A stretch of DNA of 64,000 nt from Bradyrhizobium sp. CCBAU 051011. GTDB lineage: Bacteria; Pseudomonadota; Alphaproteobacteria; Rhizobiales; Xanthobacteraceae. Location of the stretch: contig NZ_CP022222.1 in the NCBI RefSeq assembly GCF_009930815.1, forward strand, positions 4,506,501-4,570,500, written 5' to 3'. Below the pieces are notes generated by a model, which was not told the DNA's origin, searched no databases, and saw only the letters and a list, made by a program, of their open reading frames with translations. Shown in pieces: positions 56,261 through 64,000 of this stretch (positions are counted from its first letter, which is position 1; every line of letters begins with the position of its first letter). The position numbers were made by a program, and so were the translations under genes.

Positions 56261-57541
56261 CTAGCCAAAGACTTCCGCCGTAATGGTCGCAAACCAGGAT
56301 TGCGCGTAGTCGGCTTCGCGCGCGCGGAATTCGCGTGGCACGTCCGCCGGGCTGACGCCGCCGGCGCCCTCGACATCGGCCAGCGTTCCATTTTTCGGCT
56401 GATAGACGCCGGCCACCGAGATGCCGTAGCCGGGAGCCGCCAGGCTGTAGCAGGTGTTGATCAGCTTTGGCGCGGCAGGCGTGCCACCCGACAACAGCGT
56501 GGCGATCGCGGCCGCGCAGACCTTGGCCTGCGCATTCGCCGTGAAGGCCGATTTCGGCATGGCGCCGGCGAGACAGGCATCGCCGATGACATGGATGTTT
56601 GGCGCCGATTTGGACTCGAAGGTGACCGGATCGATCGCGCACCAGCCGGTGTTGTCGGTGGCGCCGGCTGACGTCGCGATGCGGCCGGCCCGCTGCGGCG
56701 GAATGACGTTGGCCACCTGCGCGGTGTGGTTGCCGAAATCGGTGATCAGCGTGTTGGTCGCGGGGTCGACGGCATTGACCTTGCCGCCTTGCGACAGCGA
56801 GACCCATTCGACCATGCCGGGATACAGCTCCTTCCAGGCGTTCTGGAACAGGCGCTGCTTGGAGAAGGTGTCCTTGGCGTCGAGGATGATCAGCTTCGAG
56901 CGTGGCTTTTTGGTCTTCAGATAATGCGCAATCAGGCAGGCGCGTTCGTAAGGTCCCGGCGGACAGCGGAACGGATTGGCGGGAGCCGCGATCACCACCA
57001 GGCCGCCATCGTCCATCGCCTCGAGCTGCTTGCGCAGCAACAGCGTCTGCTCGCCGGCCTTCCAGGCGTGCGGCATCTTCGAAGCGGCGGCTTCGTCATA
57101 GCCCTGCAGCGCGCCGAAACGCAGATCGATGCCGGGCGAGAGCACCAGCCGGTCATAGCCGAGCGAGGTGCCGTCGGCGAGGGTAACGGTCCGCGCCGCG
57201 CCATCGACGCCGGTCGCCATCTGCGCCACCACGGTCACGCCGCCGGCGGCGATCTTGTCGTAGCCGAATTGCTGCTCCTCGATCGAACGCAGCCCAGCGA
57301 TGACATTGTTGCTGAACGGGCAGGCGGTGAAGGTCTTGTTCGGCTCGACCAGCGTGACCTGCAGTTTCGGATCGATCTGTTTGAGGGCACGCGCACAACT
57401 CGCGCCGCCAAAACCGCCGCCGATCACGACGACGCGGGCTGCCGCTTGCGCGAATGCGGGCAGCGGAAACGTCAGGGACGCTGCTGTGGCCGCGCTGGTG
57501 CCCAGGAATCCCCGGCGGCTGATGCGATGGCTGATACCCAT
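56261..57541 (-). CDS. fccB: Flavocytochrome c sulfide dehydrogenase, flavoprotein subunit (FccB/SoxF)
   Basis: A 426-residue FAD protein with a Tat signal (HRISRRGFLGTSAATAASL). The dinucleotide site is VVVIGGGFGGASCARAL, and the redox Cys region FTACPFSNNVIAG follows; GDACLAGAMPKSAFTANAQAK (split) closes the FAD site. The FCSD-type C-terminal domain contains NTCYSLAAPGYGISVAGVY. The enzyme oxidises sulfide and passes electrons to a cytochrome c. The upstream small cytochrome c gene (10 bases away) would be the heme subunit. The gene links the molybdoenzyme genes upstream to soxXYZA downstream. Confidence 0.9.
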   Translation of the reverse strand: MGISHRISRRGFLGTSAATAASLTFPLPAFAQAAARVVVIGGGFGGASCARALKQIDPKLQVTLVEPNKTFTACPFSNNVIAGLRSIEEQQFGYDKIAAGGVTVVAQMATGVDGAARTVTLADGTSLGYDRLVLSPGIDLRFGALQGYDEAAASKMPHAWKAGEQTLLLRKQLEAMDDGGLVVIAAPANPFRCPPGPYERACLIAHYLKTKKPRSKLIILDAKDTFSKQRLFQNAWKELYPGMVEWVSLSQGGKVNAVDPATNTLITDFGNHTAQVANVIPPQRAGRIATSAGATDNTGWCAIDPVTFESKSAPNIHVIGDACLAGAMPKSAFTANAQAKVCAAAIATLLSGGTPAAPKLINTCYSLAAPGYGISVAGVYQPKNGTLADVEGAGGVSPADVPREFRAREADYAQSWFATITAEVFG

Positions 57542-57551
57542 GCCGGCCCCC

Positions 57552-57839
57552 TTATTTCTGCGCCGCGAGCCACGCCGCAATCGCGCGCAGCTCGTCGTCC
57601 GTAAAGCCCTTGGCGATGCGGGTCATCACCGTAGAGGGAACCGAGCCATCGCGAAATCCGGTCATCGCGGTCACGATCTCGCCGGCGTCGCGGCCGTACA
57701 GCCGCGATACCGATGCTGCTCCGGCGGAGTGACAGCCGGAACAGGACGCCGCGCCGGGCGGGGGGACGGAGGCCGCCAGCACGGGCAGGCTCGACGCCAC
57801 AATCGTTGCCACCCCGAGGATGACAGACAAGGTTTTCAT
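57552..57839 (-). CDS. Small exported cytochrome c, probable FccA-type heme subunit
   Basis: A 95-residue cytochrome c with signal peptide MKTLSVILGVATIVASSLPV and a single heme motif, ASCSGCHSAG. The methionine ligand is probably in FRDGSVPSTVMTRIAKGF. The C-terminal helix DDELRAIAAWLAAQK is typical of class I cytochromes. It is shorter than diheme FccA and resembles the monoheme subunit of some FCSD enzymes. It lies 53 bases after the molybdoenzyme large subunit and 10 bases before fccB, so it may serve either enzyme. Confidence 0.85.
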   Translation of the reverse strand: MKTLSVILGVATIVASSLPVLAASVPPPGAASCSGCHSAGAASVSRLYGRDAGEIVTAMTGFRDGSVPSTVMTRIAKGFTDDELRAIAAWLAAQK

Positions 57840-57892
57840 CAGCGGCCCCTCCGGAAGATAGAGCGGCGGCCCGAAGGCCGCCGCTACTTTTG

Positions 57893-60085
57893 TCAGGCGA
57901 ACGTGATGTTCTGGTCCTTCAGCGGCACCGAACGAATCCGCTTGCCGGTGGCCGCGAAGTAGGCGTTGAGCACCGCGGGTGCGGCGACGCCGATGGTCGG
58001 CTCGCCAACGCCACCCCAGAAGCCGCCGCTCGGCACCATCACGCATTCCACCTTCGGCATCTCGGCGATGCGCATGGAATTGTAGGTGTCGAAGTTGGTC
58101 TGCTCCATCTTGCCGTCTTTCACCGTGCAGCCGCCATAGAACAGGGCGGACAGGCCGTACACGAAAGAGCCCGCGATCTGCCGCTCGACCTGCGCCGGGT
58201 TGACGATGTAGCCGGGATCGGTGGAAGCGACAATGCGATGCACCTTGATCTTGCTGCCCTCGGTGACGGAGATTTCGGCGGCACCCGCGACATAGCTGCC
58301 GTAGCCCATCACCTGCGCAATCCCGCGATAGACGCCTTGCGGCGCGGGCTTGCCCCAGCCGATCTTCTCGGCCACGGCGTTGAGCACGGCGAGATGTTTG
58401 GGGTGCTTGCTCATCAGCTTGCGGCGGAATTCGACCGGGTCCTGGCCGACCGAATGCGCCAGTTCGTCCATGAAGCATTCCATGTAGATCGCATTCTGGT
58501 TGACGTTGACGCCGCGCCAGAAGCCGGGCGGAACGTGCGGGTTGCGCATGGAATGCTCGACCAGCAGGTTCGGCACGGAGTAGCCGATCGCAGCGTCGCC
58601 GGAAGGACTGAGCCCCTGGAACGCAGCCGTATCCATCCCGTTCACCAGCGCCGCCGGACGCACGGTGTACAGGATCGACTGGCCGGACAATCGCACATGC
58701 AGCGCCGTGAGATTGTTGTCGGCATCGAAGGCGCCGGTCAGCTTGCACTGCGTGACCGGATGGAATTTGCCTTGCGCCATGTCCTCTTCGCGCGACCATA
58801 GCAGCTTGACCGGCGTGCCCGGCATCTCCTTGGCGATGAGAACCGCCTGCCGGACGTAGTCGGTCATGCCGCGGCGGCCAAAACCGCCGCCGAGGATGAG
58901 CTTGTGCACCTCGCATTTCTCGGCCGGCAATCCCGACGCTTCCATCGTGGCGGCAAATGCCGCTTCGCCGTTCTGCGTGCCGCACCAGACTTCGCACTTG
59001 TCCGGCGTATAGACCGCGGTCGCGTTCAGCGGCTCCATCGTGGCGTGGTTCTGGTAGGGATAGTTGTAGACCGCCTCGACCTTCTTGACGGCAGAGGCAA
59101 TCGCCGCCTTGGCATCGCCGTTCTGGTTGCCGATAAAGGCCGGCTGCGAATTGTCGAGGCCCTCGGCCAGCCATTTTGCGATCGACTCGCTGGAGACTTT
59201 TGCGTTCTCGCCTTCGTCCCAGACGATCGGCAGCGCATCGAGCGCGGTCTTGGCGTGCCACCAGGTGTCGGCGACGACGGCGACTGCGCTATCGCCGACC
59301 TTCACCACCTTCTTGACGCCCTTCATGCCGGTGATCTTGGCTTCGTCATAGCTCTTCAGCTTGCTGCCGAAGACCGGCGCGTCCTTGATCGCGGCGTTGA
59401 GCATGCCGGGCAGCTTGATATCGGCGCCGTAGATCATTGCGCCCGTGGTCTTGTCGACGGTATCGAGCCGCTTCACGCCCTTGCCGGCGATCTTCCAGTC
59501 CTTCGGATCCTTCAGCTTGACGTCGGCGTCGGCCGGCGGCGTGAGCTTGGCTGCGGCTTCGACCACCTTGCCGTAGGTCGTGGTCCGGCCCGACGGCGTA
59601 TGGGTGATGACGCTGTTGGCCGCGCTGCATTCCGAGGCTGGCACCTTCCACTCGTTCGCGGCGGCCTGCACCAGCATCATGCGCGCGGTGGCGCCGCCCT
59701 TGCGGACATATTCCTGGCTGGTGCGGATGCCACGGCTGCCGCCGGTCGAGAAATCGCCCCAGGCGCGCTTGCGTGCGACACTTTGACCCGGTGTCGGATA
59801 TTCGGTGACGACCTTCGACCAGTCGCATTCGAGCTCTTCGGCGACGAGCTGGGCGAGGCCGGTGAGGGTGCCCTGGCCCATTTCCGAGCGGGCGACGCGA
59901 ACTACCGTGGTGTTGTCGGGGCGGATCACCACCCAGACATTGACTTCCGGCGAGCCGTCGGCGGCGCGGACGACCTTCGGTCCGCCGAAGGGAATATCGA
60001 GACCGATCGCGAGGCCGGCGCCGGCAGCAGCGGTGCCGATTACGAAGGCGCGGCGGTTGAGCTTGGGCATGACGTGCTTGTTCAT
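57893..60085 (-). CDS. Exported molybdopterin oxidoreductase, isoquinoline 1-oxidoreductase beta-like
   Basis: A 730-residue xanthine-dehydrogenase-type molybdoenzyme with a Tat signal, KLNRRAFVIGTAAAGAGLAIG (split), so it is likely periplasmic, as in the IorB/aldehyde oxidase group. Supporting blocks are RVARSEMGQGTLTGLAQLVAEEL (split), LGGGFGRRGMTDYV, FWRGVNVNQNAIYMEC, and GVGEPTIGVAAPAVLNAY with the catalytic Glu. It works with the [2Fe-2S] subunit encoded 10 bases upstream. The substrate may be an aldehyde or an N-heterocycle. Being followed by cytochrome c, fccB and sox genes is unusual and hints at a shared electron acceptor or an organosulfur substrate. Confidence 0.9.
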   Translation of the reverse strand: MNKHVMPKLNRRAFVIGTAAAGAGLAIGLDIPFGGPKVVRAADGSPEVNVWVVIRPDNTTVVRVARSEMGQGTLTGLAQLVAEELECDWSKVVTEYPTPGQSVARKRAWGDFSTGGSRGIRTSQEYVRKGGATARMMLVQAAANEWKVPASECSAANSVITHTPSGRTTTYGKVVEAAAKLTPPADADVKLKDPKDWKIAGKGVKRLDTVDKTTGAMIYGADIKLPGMLNAAIKDAPVFGSKLKSYDEAKITGMKGVKKVVKVGDSAVAVVADTWWHAKTALDALPIVWDEGENAKVSSESIAKWLAEGLDNSQPAFIGNQNGDAKAAIASAVKKVEAVYNYPYQNHATMEPLNATAVYTPDKCEVWCGTQNGEAAFAATMEASGLPAEKCEVHKLILGGGFGRRGMTDYVRQAVLIAKEMPGTPVKLLWSREEDMAQGKFHPVTQCKLTGAFDADNNLTALHVRLSGQSILYTVRPAALVNGMDTAAFQGLSPSGDAAIGYSVPNLLVEHSMRNPHVPPGFWRGVNVNQNAIYMECFMDELAHSVGQDPVEFRRKLMSKHPKHLAVLNAVAEKIGWGKPAPQGVYRGIAQVMGYGSYVAGAAEISVTEGSKIKVHRIVASTDPGYIVNPAQVERQIAGSFVYGLSALFYGGCTVKDGKMEQTNFDTYNSMRIAEMPKVECVMVPSGGFWGGVGEPTIGVAAPAVLNAYFAATGKRIRSVPLKDQNITFA

Positions 60086-60095
60086 GGCGTCCTCC

Positions 60096-60545
60096 TCAAG
60101 CGTTCGCGGCGGCGTGGATCGCCTCGCGGACCTGCTGGAAGGTCCCGCAACGGCAGATATTGGTGATGGCCTCGTTGATGTCTTCGTCGGTAGGCTTTGG
60201 CTTCTCCTTGAGAAGCGCCGCAACCGCCATGATCATGCCGGCCTGGCAATAGCCGCATTGCGGCACGTCGTTGGCCACCCAGGCTTGCTGCACCTTATGC
60301 AGCGTGCCGCCAGTGGCGAGACCTTCGATCGTAGTGATCTGCTTGCCGACCGCTTCGCTGACGGTAACGCCGCAGGAGCGCATCGCGACGCCATCGATGT
60401 GCACGGTGCAGGCGCCGCATTGTGCAATGCCGCACCCATATTTGGTGCCGGTCAGCCCGACGTTCTCCCGGATTGCCCAAAGAAGTGGCGTGTCGTCTTC
60501 GACGTCCACATTGATCGATTTGCCGTTAATTGTGAGATTTGCCAT
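60096..60545 (-). CDS. [2Fe-2S] subunit, isoquinoline 1-oxidoreductase alpha-like
   Basis: A 149-residue iron-sulfur subunit. The plant-type cluster ligands are in [17 protein letters not shown] and RSCGV, the second cluster in CGYCQAGM and ICRCGTF. It pairs with the molybdopterin subunit 10 bases downstream. It has no signal peptide and is probably carried out by the Tat signal of its partner, as in related enzymes. The ATG was chosen at the [10 protein letters not shown] start; a 188-base spacer separates it from the MarR gene. Confidence 0.92.
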   Translation of the reverse strand: MANLTINGKSINVDVEDDTPLLWAIRENVGLTGTKYGCGIAQCGACTVHIDGVAMRSCGVTVSEAVGKQITTIEGLATGGTLHKVQQAWVANDVPQCGYCQAGMIMAVAALLKEKPKPTDEDINEAITNICRCGTFQQVREAIHAAANA

Positions 60546-60733
60546 CGCGTATCCCCTGTTCGCTCCATCCACCGAGGGAGCTGCGCGCGGAAGATGGCCC
60601 GCAACTTGGAATAGTTCAAATCAAGAAAATGCGTTTGTGCGCACGATAAAAAACTCGTTTTCGTGCCGGATGAAACTTGACCAGCCGGTGTTGCGGCGGG
60701 TGGGCGCGGTCGCCACCCATCGGCGCGGCGGGG

Positions 60734-61192
60734 CTAATCCGCGCTATCGAGGCGCTCGTTCAGCGCCTTCAAGGTTCGACTGGCGGCGGCAATCTCGTTG
60801 GGCGAGATCCCCTTGGCGAGGGCATTTGCCCACGGCGCCTGCAAATTCGTGGCGGCCGAAAAGGCATCCTGTCCACGCCTGGTCAGCGCAACGAGATGGG
60901 CGCGGCGGTGATTTGGGTTGGGGCGCAGCTCGACGAGGCCGTCGTCCCGCATCTCATTGACGATGCGCTGAACGCCCTGGCGATTAAGCCCCATGCTTCT
61001 CGCCAGCCACGCCACCGGCTGCAGGGTTGGCGAAAGGGCGATCGCGCCCAGCACCTGCCAGCGCGCGCTGGTCAGACCGAGATCGGCCACAAGGCGGTCG
61101 CCGGCCGCGAGCAGCCGTCCGTTGAGCCGGAACACCGCCAGCACCAGATCGGTCAGGGCCTCGCCGCCGGGCGTATGTCGTTTTGTCGCCAT
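60734..61192 (-). CDS. MarR-family transcriptional regulator
   Basis: A 152-residue winged-helix regulator. The DNA-binding region reads LTSARWQVLGAIALSPTLQPVAWLARSMGLNRQGVQRIVNEM (split around residues 45-85), with the wing RPNPNHRRAHLVALT. It is divergent from the DUF1772 gene, and the shared 63-base gap carries a perfect TGACAATATATTGTCA palindrome over its own -35 box. It may repress itself, the DUF1772 gene, and possibly the molybdoenzyme/sox operon directly downstream. Confidence 0.9.
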   Translation of the reverse strand: MATKRHTPGGEALTDLVLAVFRLNGRLLAAGDRLVADLGLTSARWQVLGAIALSPTLQPVAWLARSMGLNRQGVQRIVNEMRDDGLVELRPNPNHRRAHLVALTRRGQDAFSAATNLQAPWANALAKGISPNEIAAASRTLKALNERLDSAD

Positions 61193-61199
61193 TTGACTA

Positions 61200-61229
61200 T
61201 TAGTACCCAAGATGACAATATATTGTCAA
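61200..61229 (-). promoter_or_regulatory. marR promoter and 16-base perfect palindrome TGACAATATATTGTCA
   Basis: On the minus strand TTGACA (61229-61224) and TACTAA (61205-61200) are separated by 18 bases. The palindrome at 61213-61228 covers the -35 box and the start of the spacer. On the plus strand it also lies in the region where the -10 of the DUF1772 gene would fall. This is a good operator for the MarR protein. Confidence 0.65.
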
Positions 61230-61255
61230 TTAGCAAACGATATCTGGAGTGAGTC

Positions 61256-61684
61256 ATGTTTGCAGGACAGCTAGCGACGATCGTCGCCGCGGCATTCGCC
61301 GGCGCCGCATTTTTCATCAACTTCGCCGAACAGCCGGCCAGGCTGGCTCTCGATGACCGAGGTCTGTTGCGACAGTGGAAGCCAAGCTATGCGCGCGGCT
61401 TTACGATGCAGGCGAGTTGTGCGGTGATTTCAGGCGTGTTTGGCCTGATCGCCGCCTGGTTGACCGGGGACTGGCGCTGGATCGTCGGCGCGGTGCTCAT
61501 TCTCGCCAACTGGCCCTATACGCTGATCGGCATCATGCCGACCAACCGCGTACTGAACGCTCTCGACGAGAAGGACGCCGGCCCGCAATCACGTGCGCTG
61601 ATCGTGAAGTGGGGAGGGCTGCACGCGGTCAGGACGGGTCTCGGGATCGCGGCGACGCTGGCCTATCTCTGGGCGCTCAACTAG
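61256..61684 (+). CDS. DUF1772 membrane protein
   Basis: A 142-residue protein with four predicted membrane helices: [58 protein letters not shown] and the C-terminal [15 protein letters not shown]. The NFAEQPAR motif after helix 1 and [12 protein letters not shown] identify DUF1772. The family is related to anthrone oxygenase-like membrane proteins, but its bacterial role is unknown. It is divergent from marR and probably controlled by it. Confidence 0.85.
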   Translation: MFAGQLATIVAAAFAGAAFFINFAEQPARLALDDRGLLRQWKPSYARGFTMQASCAVISGVFGLIAAWLTGDWRWIVGAVLILANWPYTLIGIMPTNRVLNALDEKDAGPQSRALIVKWGGLHAVRTGLGIAATLAYLWALN

Positions 61685-61717
61685 CAGTAGCGGCTGGCCG
61701 TGCTGCGTCGCCGGCCG

Positions 61718-63109
61718 TCACGTTTTCTCTGCGCCTACGGCGAGGCGCAGGAAACTCATCAGGCTCCCGAGCGCAGCAAATCCGGCTCCGAGCGCCAGCG
61801 CCACGGTCGCACCATTATGGCCGGCCAGCGCAAAGCACAGGGCGGCGAGCGCCGCGCCGAGGGTTTGTCCGGTCAGGCGCGCGGTCGCGACGATGCCGCT
61901 CGCGCTGCCACTGCGATGCGGCGGCGCGCTCGCCATCAGCGCCCGCAAATTGGGCGTTTGAAAAAAGCCGAATCCGATCCCGCAGACCACGGTGCGCCAG
62001 ACGATGTTGGCAATGCTGGGGTCCGGCGGCAGCGTCGCCAGCAGCGCCATGCCGATGCCGAGTAGCACCAGCCCGATGCCGCCGAGAATGCCGACGGGAT
62101 AGCGGTCGGACAATCGGCCTCCGATCGGCGCCATGATCGCCACCACCAGCGGCCACGGCGTCATGAAGAAGCCGGTCTCCACCTGCGAACGGTGCAGCAC
62201 GTCCTCGAAGTAGAAGGGCAGCGAGACGAACGCCAGTCCCTGCACCGCGAATGCGCAGACCGAAGTTGCGGCCGACAGCGCGAACATCGGCCGCCGAAAC
62301 AGATCGATCGGCAACATCGGCGCCGGATGGTCCGCATCTCTGCGCATCATGATCCAGCCAAGCAGCAACGCAGCGCCAAGCTCCAGTCCGACAAGGGCGG
62401 GTGGCGCCTGATGCGCGGCACTGCCGATGCCGATGATGAAAAGCCCGAGGCAGCTCGCGGTCAGTGCTGCGCTGGCAAAATCGAAGGCGTGCTTCGCGCG
62501 CGGCGTTTTCGGCAGCGTCTTCAGGCCGATCCAGATCGCGATTACGCCGAAGGGGATGTTGATCGCAAACAGCCACGGCCATGTTCCGATCGCAAGGATC
62601 GCCGAGGCAATGGTCGGGCCGAATGTGAATGCCGTTCCAACCACCAGTGCGTTATGTCCGAAGCCACGGCCGAGCATGTGGGTCGGGTAGACGAAGCGGA
62701 CCAGCGCCGCGTTCACGCTCATGATGCCGCTGGCGCCCAGCCCTTGCAGCGCCCGGGCCGCTGTCAGGCTGGGCAGCGACCATGCCAGGGCGCAGCCGAG
62801 CGAAGCCAGCGTGAACAGGATGAGCCCGCCGATATAGATTCGCTCATGGCCGACGATTTCGCCGAGCGCACCGAGCGGCAGCAGCGTCGCCACCAGCGCG
62901 ATCTGGTAGATATTGACCACCCAGACCACGTCGGCCGGGCTGACATGGAGGTCGGCGGCAATCGCGGGAAGTGCGACGTTCGCAATTGCCGTATCCAGCG
63001 AAGCCATCGCCAGCGCGGTAAAGATCGCCGCGACCGCCCAGCGCCGGAGTTCCGGGGGCAGGCCGTCGATCGGCGCGGTTGATGGCTTTGCGGTTGCATC
63101 TGCGGTCAT
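61718..63109 (-). CDS. MFS transporter, 14-helix drug/proton antiporter (DHA2) type
   Basis: A 463-residue major facilitator of the EmrB/QacA group. Motif blocks are LDTAIANVALPAIAADL (motif D1-like, in the first helix), VNIYQIALVATLLPLGALGEIVG with the GxLxDxxG-like turn, ARALQGLGASGIMS (motif C region) and GGRLSDRYPVG. About 14 hydrophobic segments are present. The start ATG was chosen because the preceding in-frame codons look non-coding. It faces the DUF1772 gene tail to tail. The substrate is unknown; export of toxic organic compounds is the usual role. Confidence 0.88.
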   Translation of the reverse strand: MTADATAKPSTAPIDGLPPELRRWAVAAIFTALAMASLDTAIANVALPAIAADLHVSPADVVWVVNIYQIALVATLLPLGALGEIVGHERIYIGGLILFTLASLGCALAWSLPSLTAARALQGLGASGIMSVNAALVRFVYPTHMLGRGFGHNALVVGTAFTFGPTIASAILAIGTWPWLFAINIPFGVIAIWIGLKTLPKTPRAKHAFDFASAALTASCLGLFIIGIGSAAHQAPPALVGLELGAALLLGWIMMRRDADHPAPMLPIDLFRRPMFALSAATSVCAFAVQGLAFVSLPFYFEDVLHRSQVETGFFMTPWPLVVAIMAPIGGRLSDRYPVGILGGIGLVLLGIGMALLATLPPDPSIANIVWRTVVCGIGFGFFQTPNLRALMASAPPHRSGSASGIVATARLTGQTLGAALAALCFALAGHNGATVALALGAGFAALGSLMSFLRLAVGAEKT

Positions 63110-63345
63110 TTCGTTCGGGCTCTCCACGCCGGGGGCGGTCGCGCCCACGGCGGCGTGTACTACGGACACGGTGCAAGCCACAGGCACACCGCTGCATGAT
63201 GCGTATGCGAAGGGATGGACGCCCGCCGCGCCATATCCGCGCGCCGACCTTCGGATACCTTTCCGCCTGCCGAACGATCGACTAGGCTTGGGCGCACAGC
63301 GACCGCAGTTTTATAAAAAGACGGTCACCGGCGAGGGAAAACGCT

Positions 63346-64000
63346 TTGGACGGACTGGCGAGCCGGCGCAGCGAGGTCATGCGTAGCGCGAGTGAGGGCG
63401 GGCGTGGGCGCGTAGGGGCGGGGTTGTGGGTTTCGCTCCTGCTCGGAATCCTCGGCTTCCTCGTCATCTATCCGATCCTGATGCTGCTGCTCGGCGCGCT
63501 CACCGACACCAATCCGGTGGTCGACGGCATCCAGCTTAGTCACCTCTCAGTCACGAACTTCCTCACCGTGCTGGCGAACCCGAACGTCGCCGAGGCGCTC
63601 GCCAATACGCTGATCGCTTGCGGCGGCGGCACGCTGATTGCGGTCGCAGTCGGATTGCTGTTTTCCTGGATCGTCGTCCGCACTAATACGCCGTTCAAGG
63701 GTTTTATCGCGGCCGCGAGCATTTTGCCGCTGTTCGCGCCGCCGCTGGTCGCGGGCGTCGCATGGGCCATTCTCGGCTCCCCGAAGACCGGCCTGATCAA
63801 CACCATGTTCAAATGGGTTGGGCTCGACTGGCGCGTCGATTTCTATTCGATGTGGGGACTGGTGTTCGTGTTCGGCATCTATTACGCGCCCTATGTCTAC
63901 ATGTTCACCTCGTCGGCGCTGCGCAACATGGACCCGAGCCTGGAGGAGGCTGCCGAGATTTCCGGCGCCAGCGCGTTCGCGACGCTGTTCACGGTGACGT
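63346..64000 (+). CDS. ABC transporter permease, Fe(III)/spermidine-putrescine-like family, cut by the right edge
   Basis: The open frame runs to the window end (at least 218 codons). Helices include LWVSLLLGILGFLVIYPILM, TLIAVAVGLLFSWIVV and GFIAAASILPLFAPPLV. The EAA coupling motif, LEEAAEISGASAFATLF, is visible near the right edge. This layout fits the first half of fused two-domain FbpB-type permeases or a single BPD_transp_1 permease. The TTG start is preceded by GCGAGGGAAAACG at good spacing; an ATG 11 codons later (63379) has a ribosome site that is too close. Substrate unknown: no binding protein or ATPase is in view. Confidence 0.85.
   Translation, partial: MDGLASRRSEVMRSASEGGRGRVGAGLWVSLLLGILGFLVIYPILMLLLGALTDTNPVVDGIQLSHLSVTNFLTVLANPNVAEALANTLIACGGGTLIAVAVGLLFSWIVVRTNTPFKGFIAAASILPLFAPPLVAGVAWAILGSPKTGLINTMFKWVGLDWRVDFYSMWGLVFVFGIYYAPYVYMFTSSALRNMDPSLEEAAEISGASAFATLFTVT

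Noticed and set aside
1..64000. CRISPR array, prophage, integrase or insertion sequence
   Set aside because: The many repeats are single dispersed inverted elements without regular spacers; no transposase or integrase motif was seen. I found no tRNA or rRNA gene by eye either.

Overview
The window comes from a GC-rich alphaproteobacterium, most probably Bradyrhizobium or a close relative in the Nitrobacteraceae. This rests on codon use, gene families (UPF0280, single-chain acyl-CoA carboxylase, HU, CmcJ/NvfI-like oxidoreductase), and many intergenic palindromic repeats of the kind common in that group. I see no rRNA, tRNA, CRISPR array, integrase or transposase.

Layout. 1-9.4 kb: a truncated Tat-type secreted protein, HU, an SDR paralogue with all four catalytic positions substituted, a CmcJ/NvfI-like oxidoreductase, then an MFS transporter, a class III aminotransferase and the two hydantoinase/oxoprolinase-family subunits. 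9.5-19.6 kb: an orphan amino-acid-type binding protein, an enolase-superfamily enzyme, two amidohydrolases, an NTF2-like protein, a GntR regulator and a complete SsuABC-type importer. 19.8-23.1 kb: a single-chain biotin-dependent acyl-CoA carboxylase. 23.1-24.0 kb: a gene-free stretch packed with palindromic repeats and one long, highly structured element. 24.0-30.3 kb: divergent Baeyer-Villiger-type monooxygenase and cytochrome P450, a GMC oxidoreductase with a small partner, and an S1C protease. 30.5-34.0 kb: a hydrolase, MetY and PncB.

Nicotinate module. nicBA (34.0-38.1 kb, minus) and a divergent operon of 6-hydroxynicotinate reductase, UPF0280, an AA_synth-family protein, a Liv-type ABC transporter and a MarR regulator (38.3-46.6 kb, plus) encode hydroxylation and then reduction of nicotinate. 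Enamidase and a ferredoxin-NADP reductase lie 14 kb away, divergent from each other (52.1-54.2 kb). Both divergent intergenic regions carry the same GTATAC-centred palindrome placed on the predicted promoters. This suggests one regulon for nicotinate -> 6-hydroxynicotinate -> tetrahydro-6-oxonicotinate -> 2-formylglutarate, with the reductase electron supplied through FNR and a ferredoxin not seen here.

Sulfur/redox module. A methanethiol oxidase (SBP56), a DUF4399 protein and a membrane-anchored adenylate cyclase fused to an SUMF1/FGE domain lie at 47.3-50.9 kb. At 54.2-60.5 kb there is an eight-gene minus-strand operon: an exported isoquinoline-oxidoreductase-like molybdoenzyme pair, a cytochrome c, a flavocytochrome c sulfide dehydrogenase flavoprotein, and SoxX, Y, Z and A. 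SoxB and SoxCD are absent, and SoxY lacks the usual GGCGG swinging arm. A MarR gene with a perfect 16-bp palindrome in its promoter sits upstream. The right edge carries a DHA2-type MFS exporter and the start of an ABC permease.
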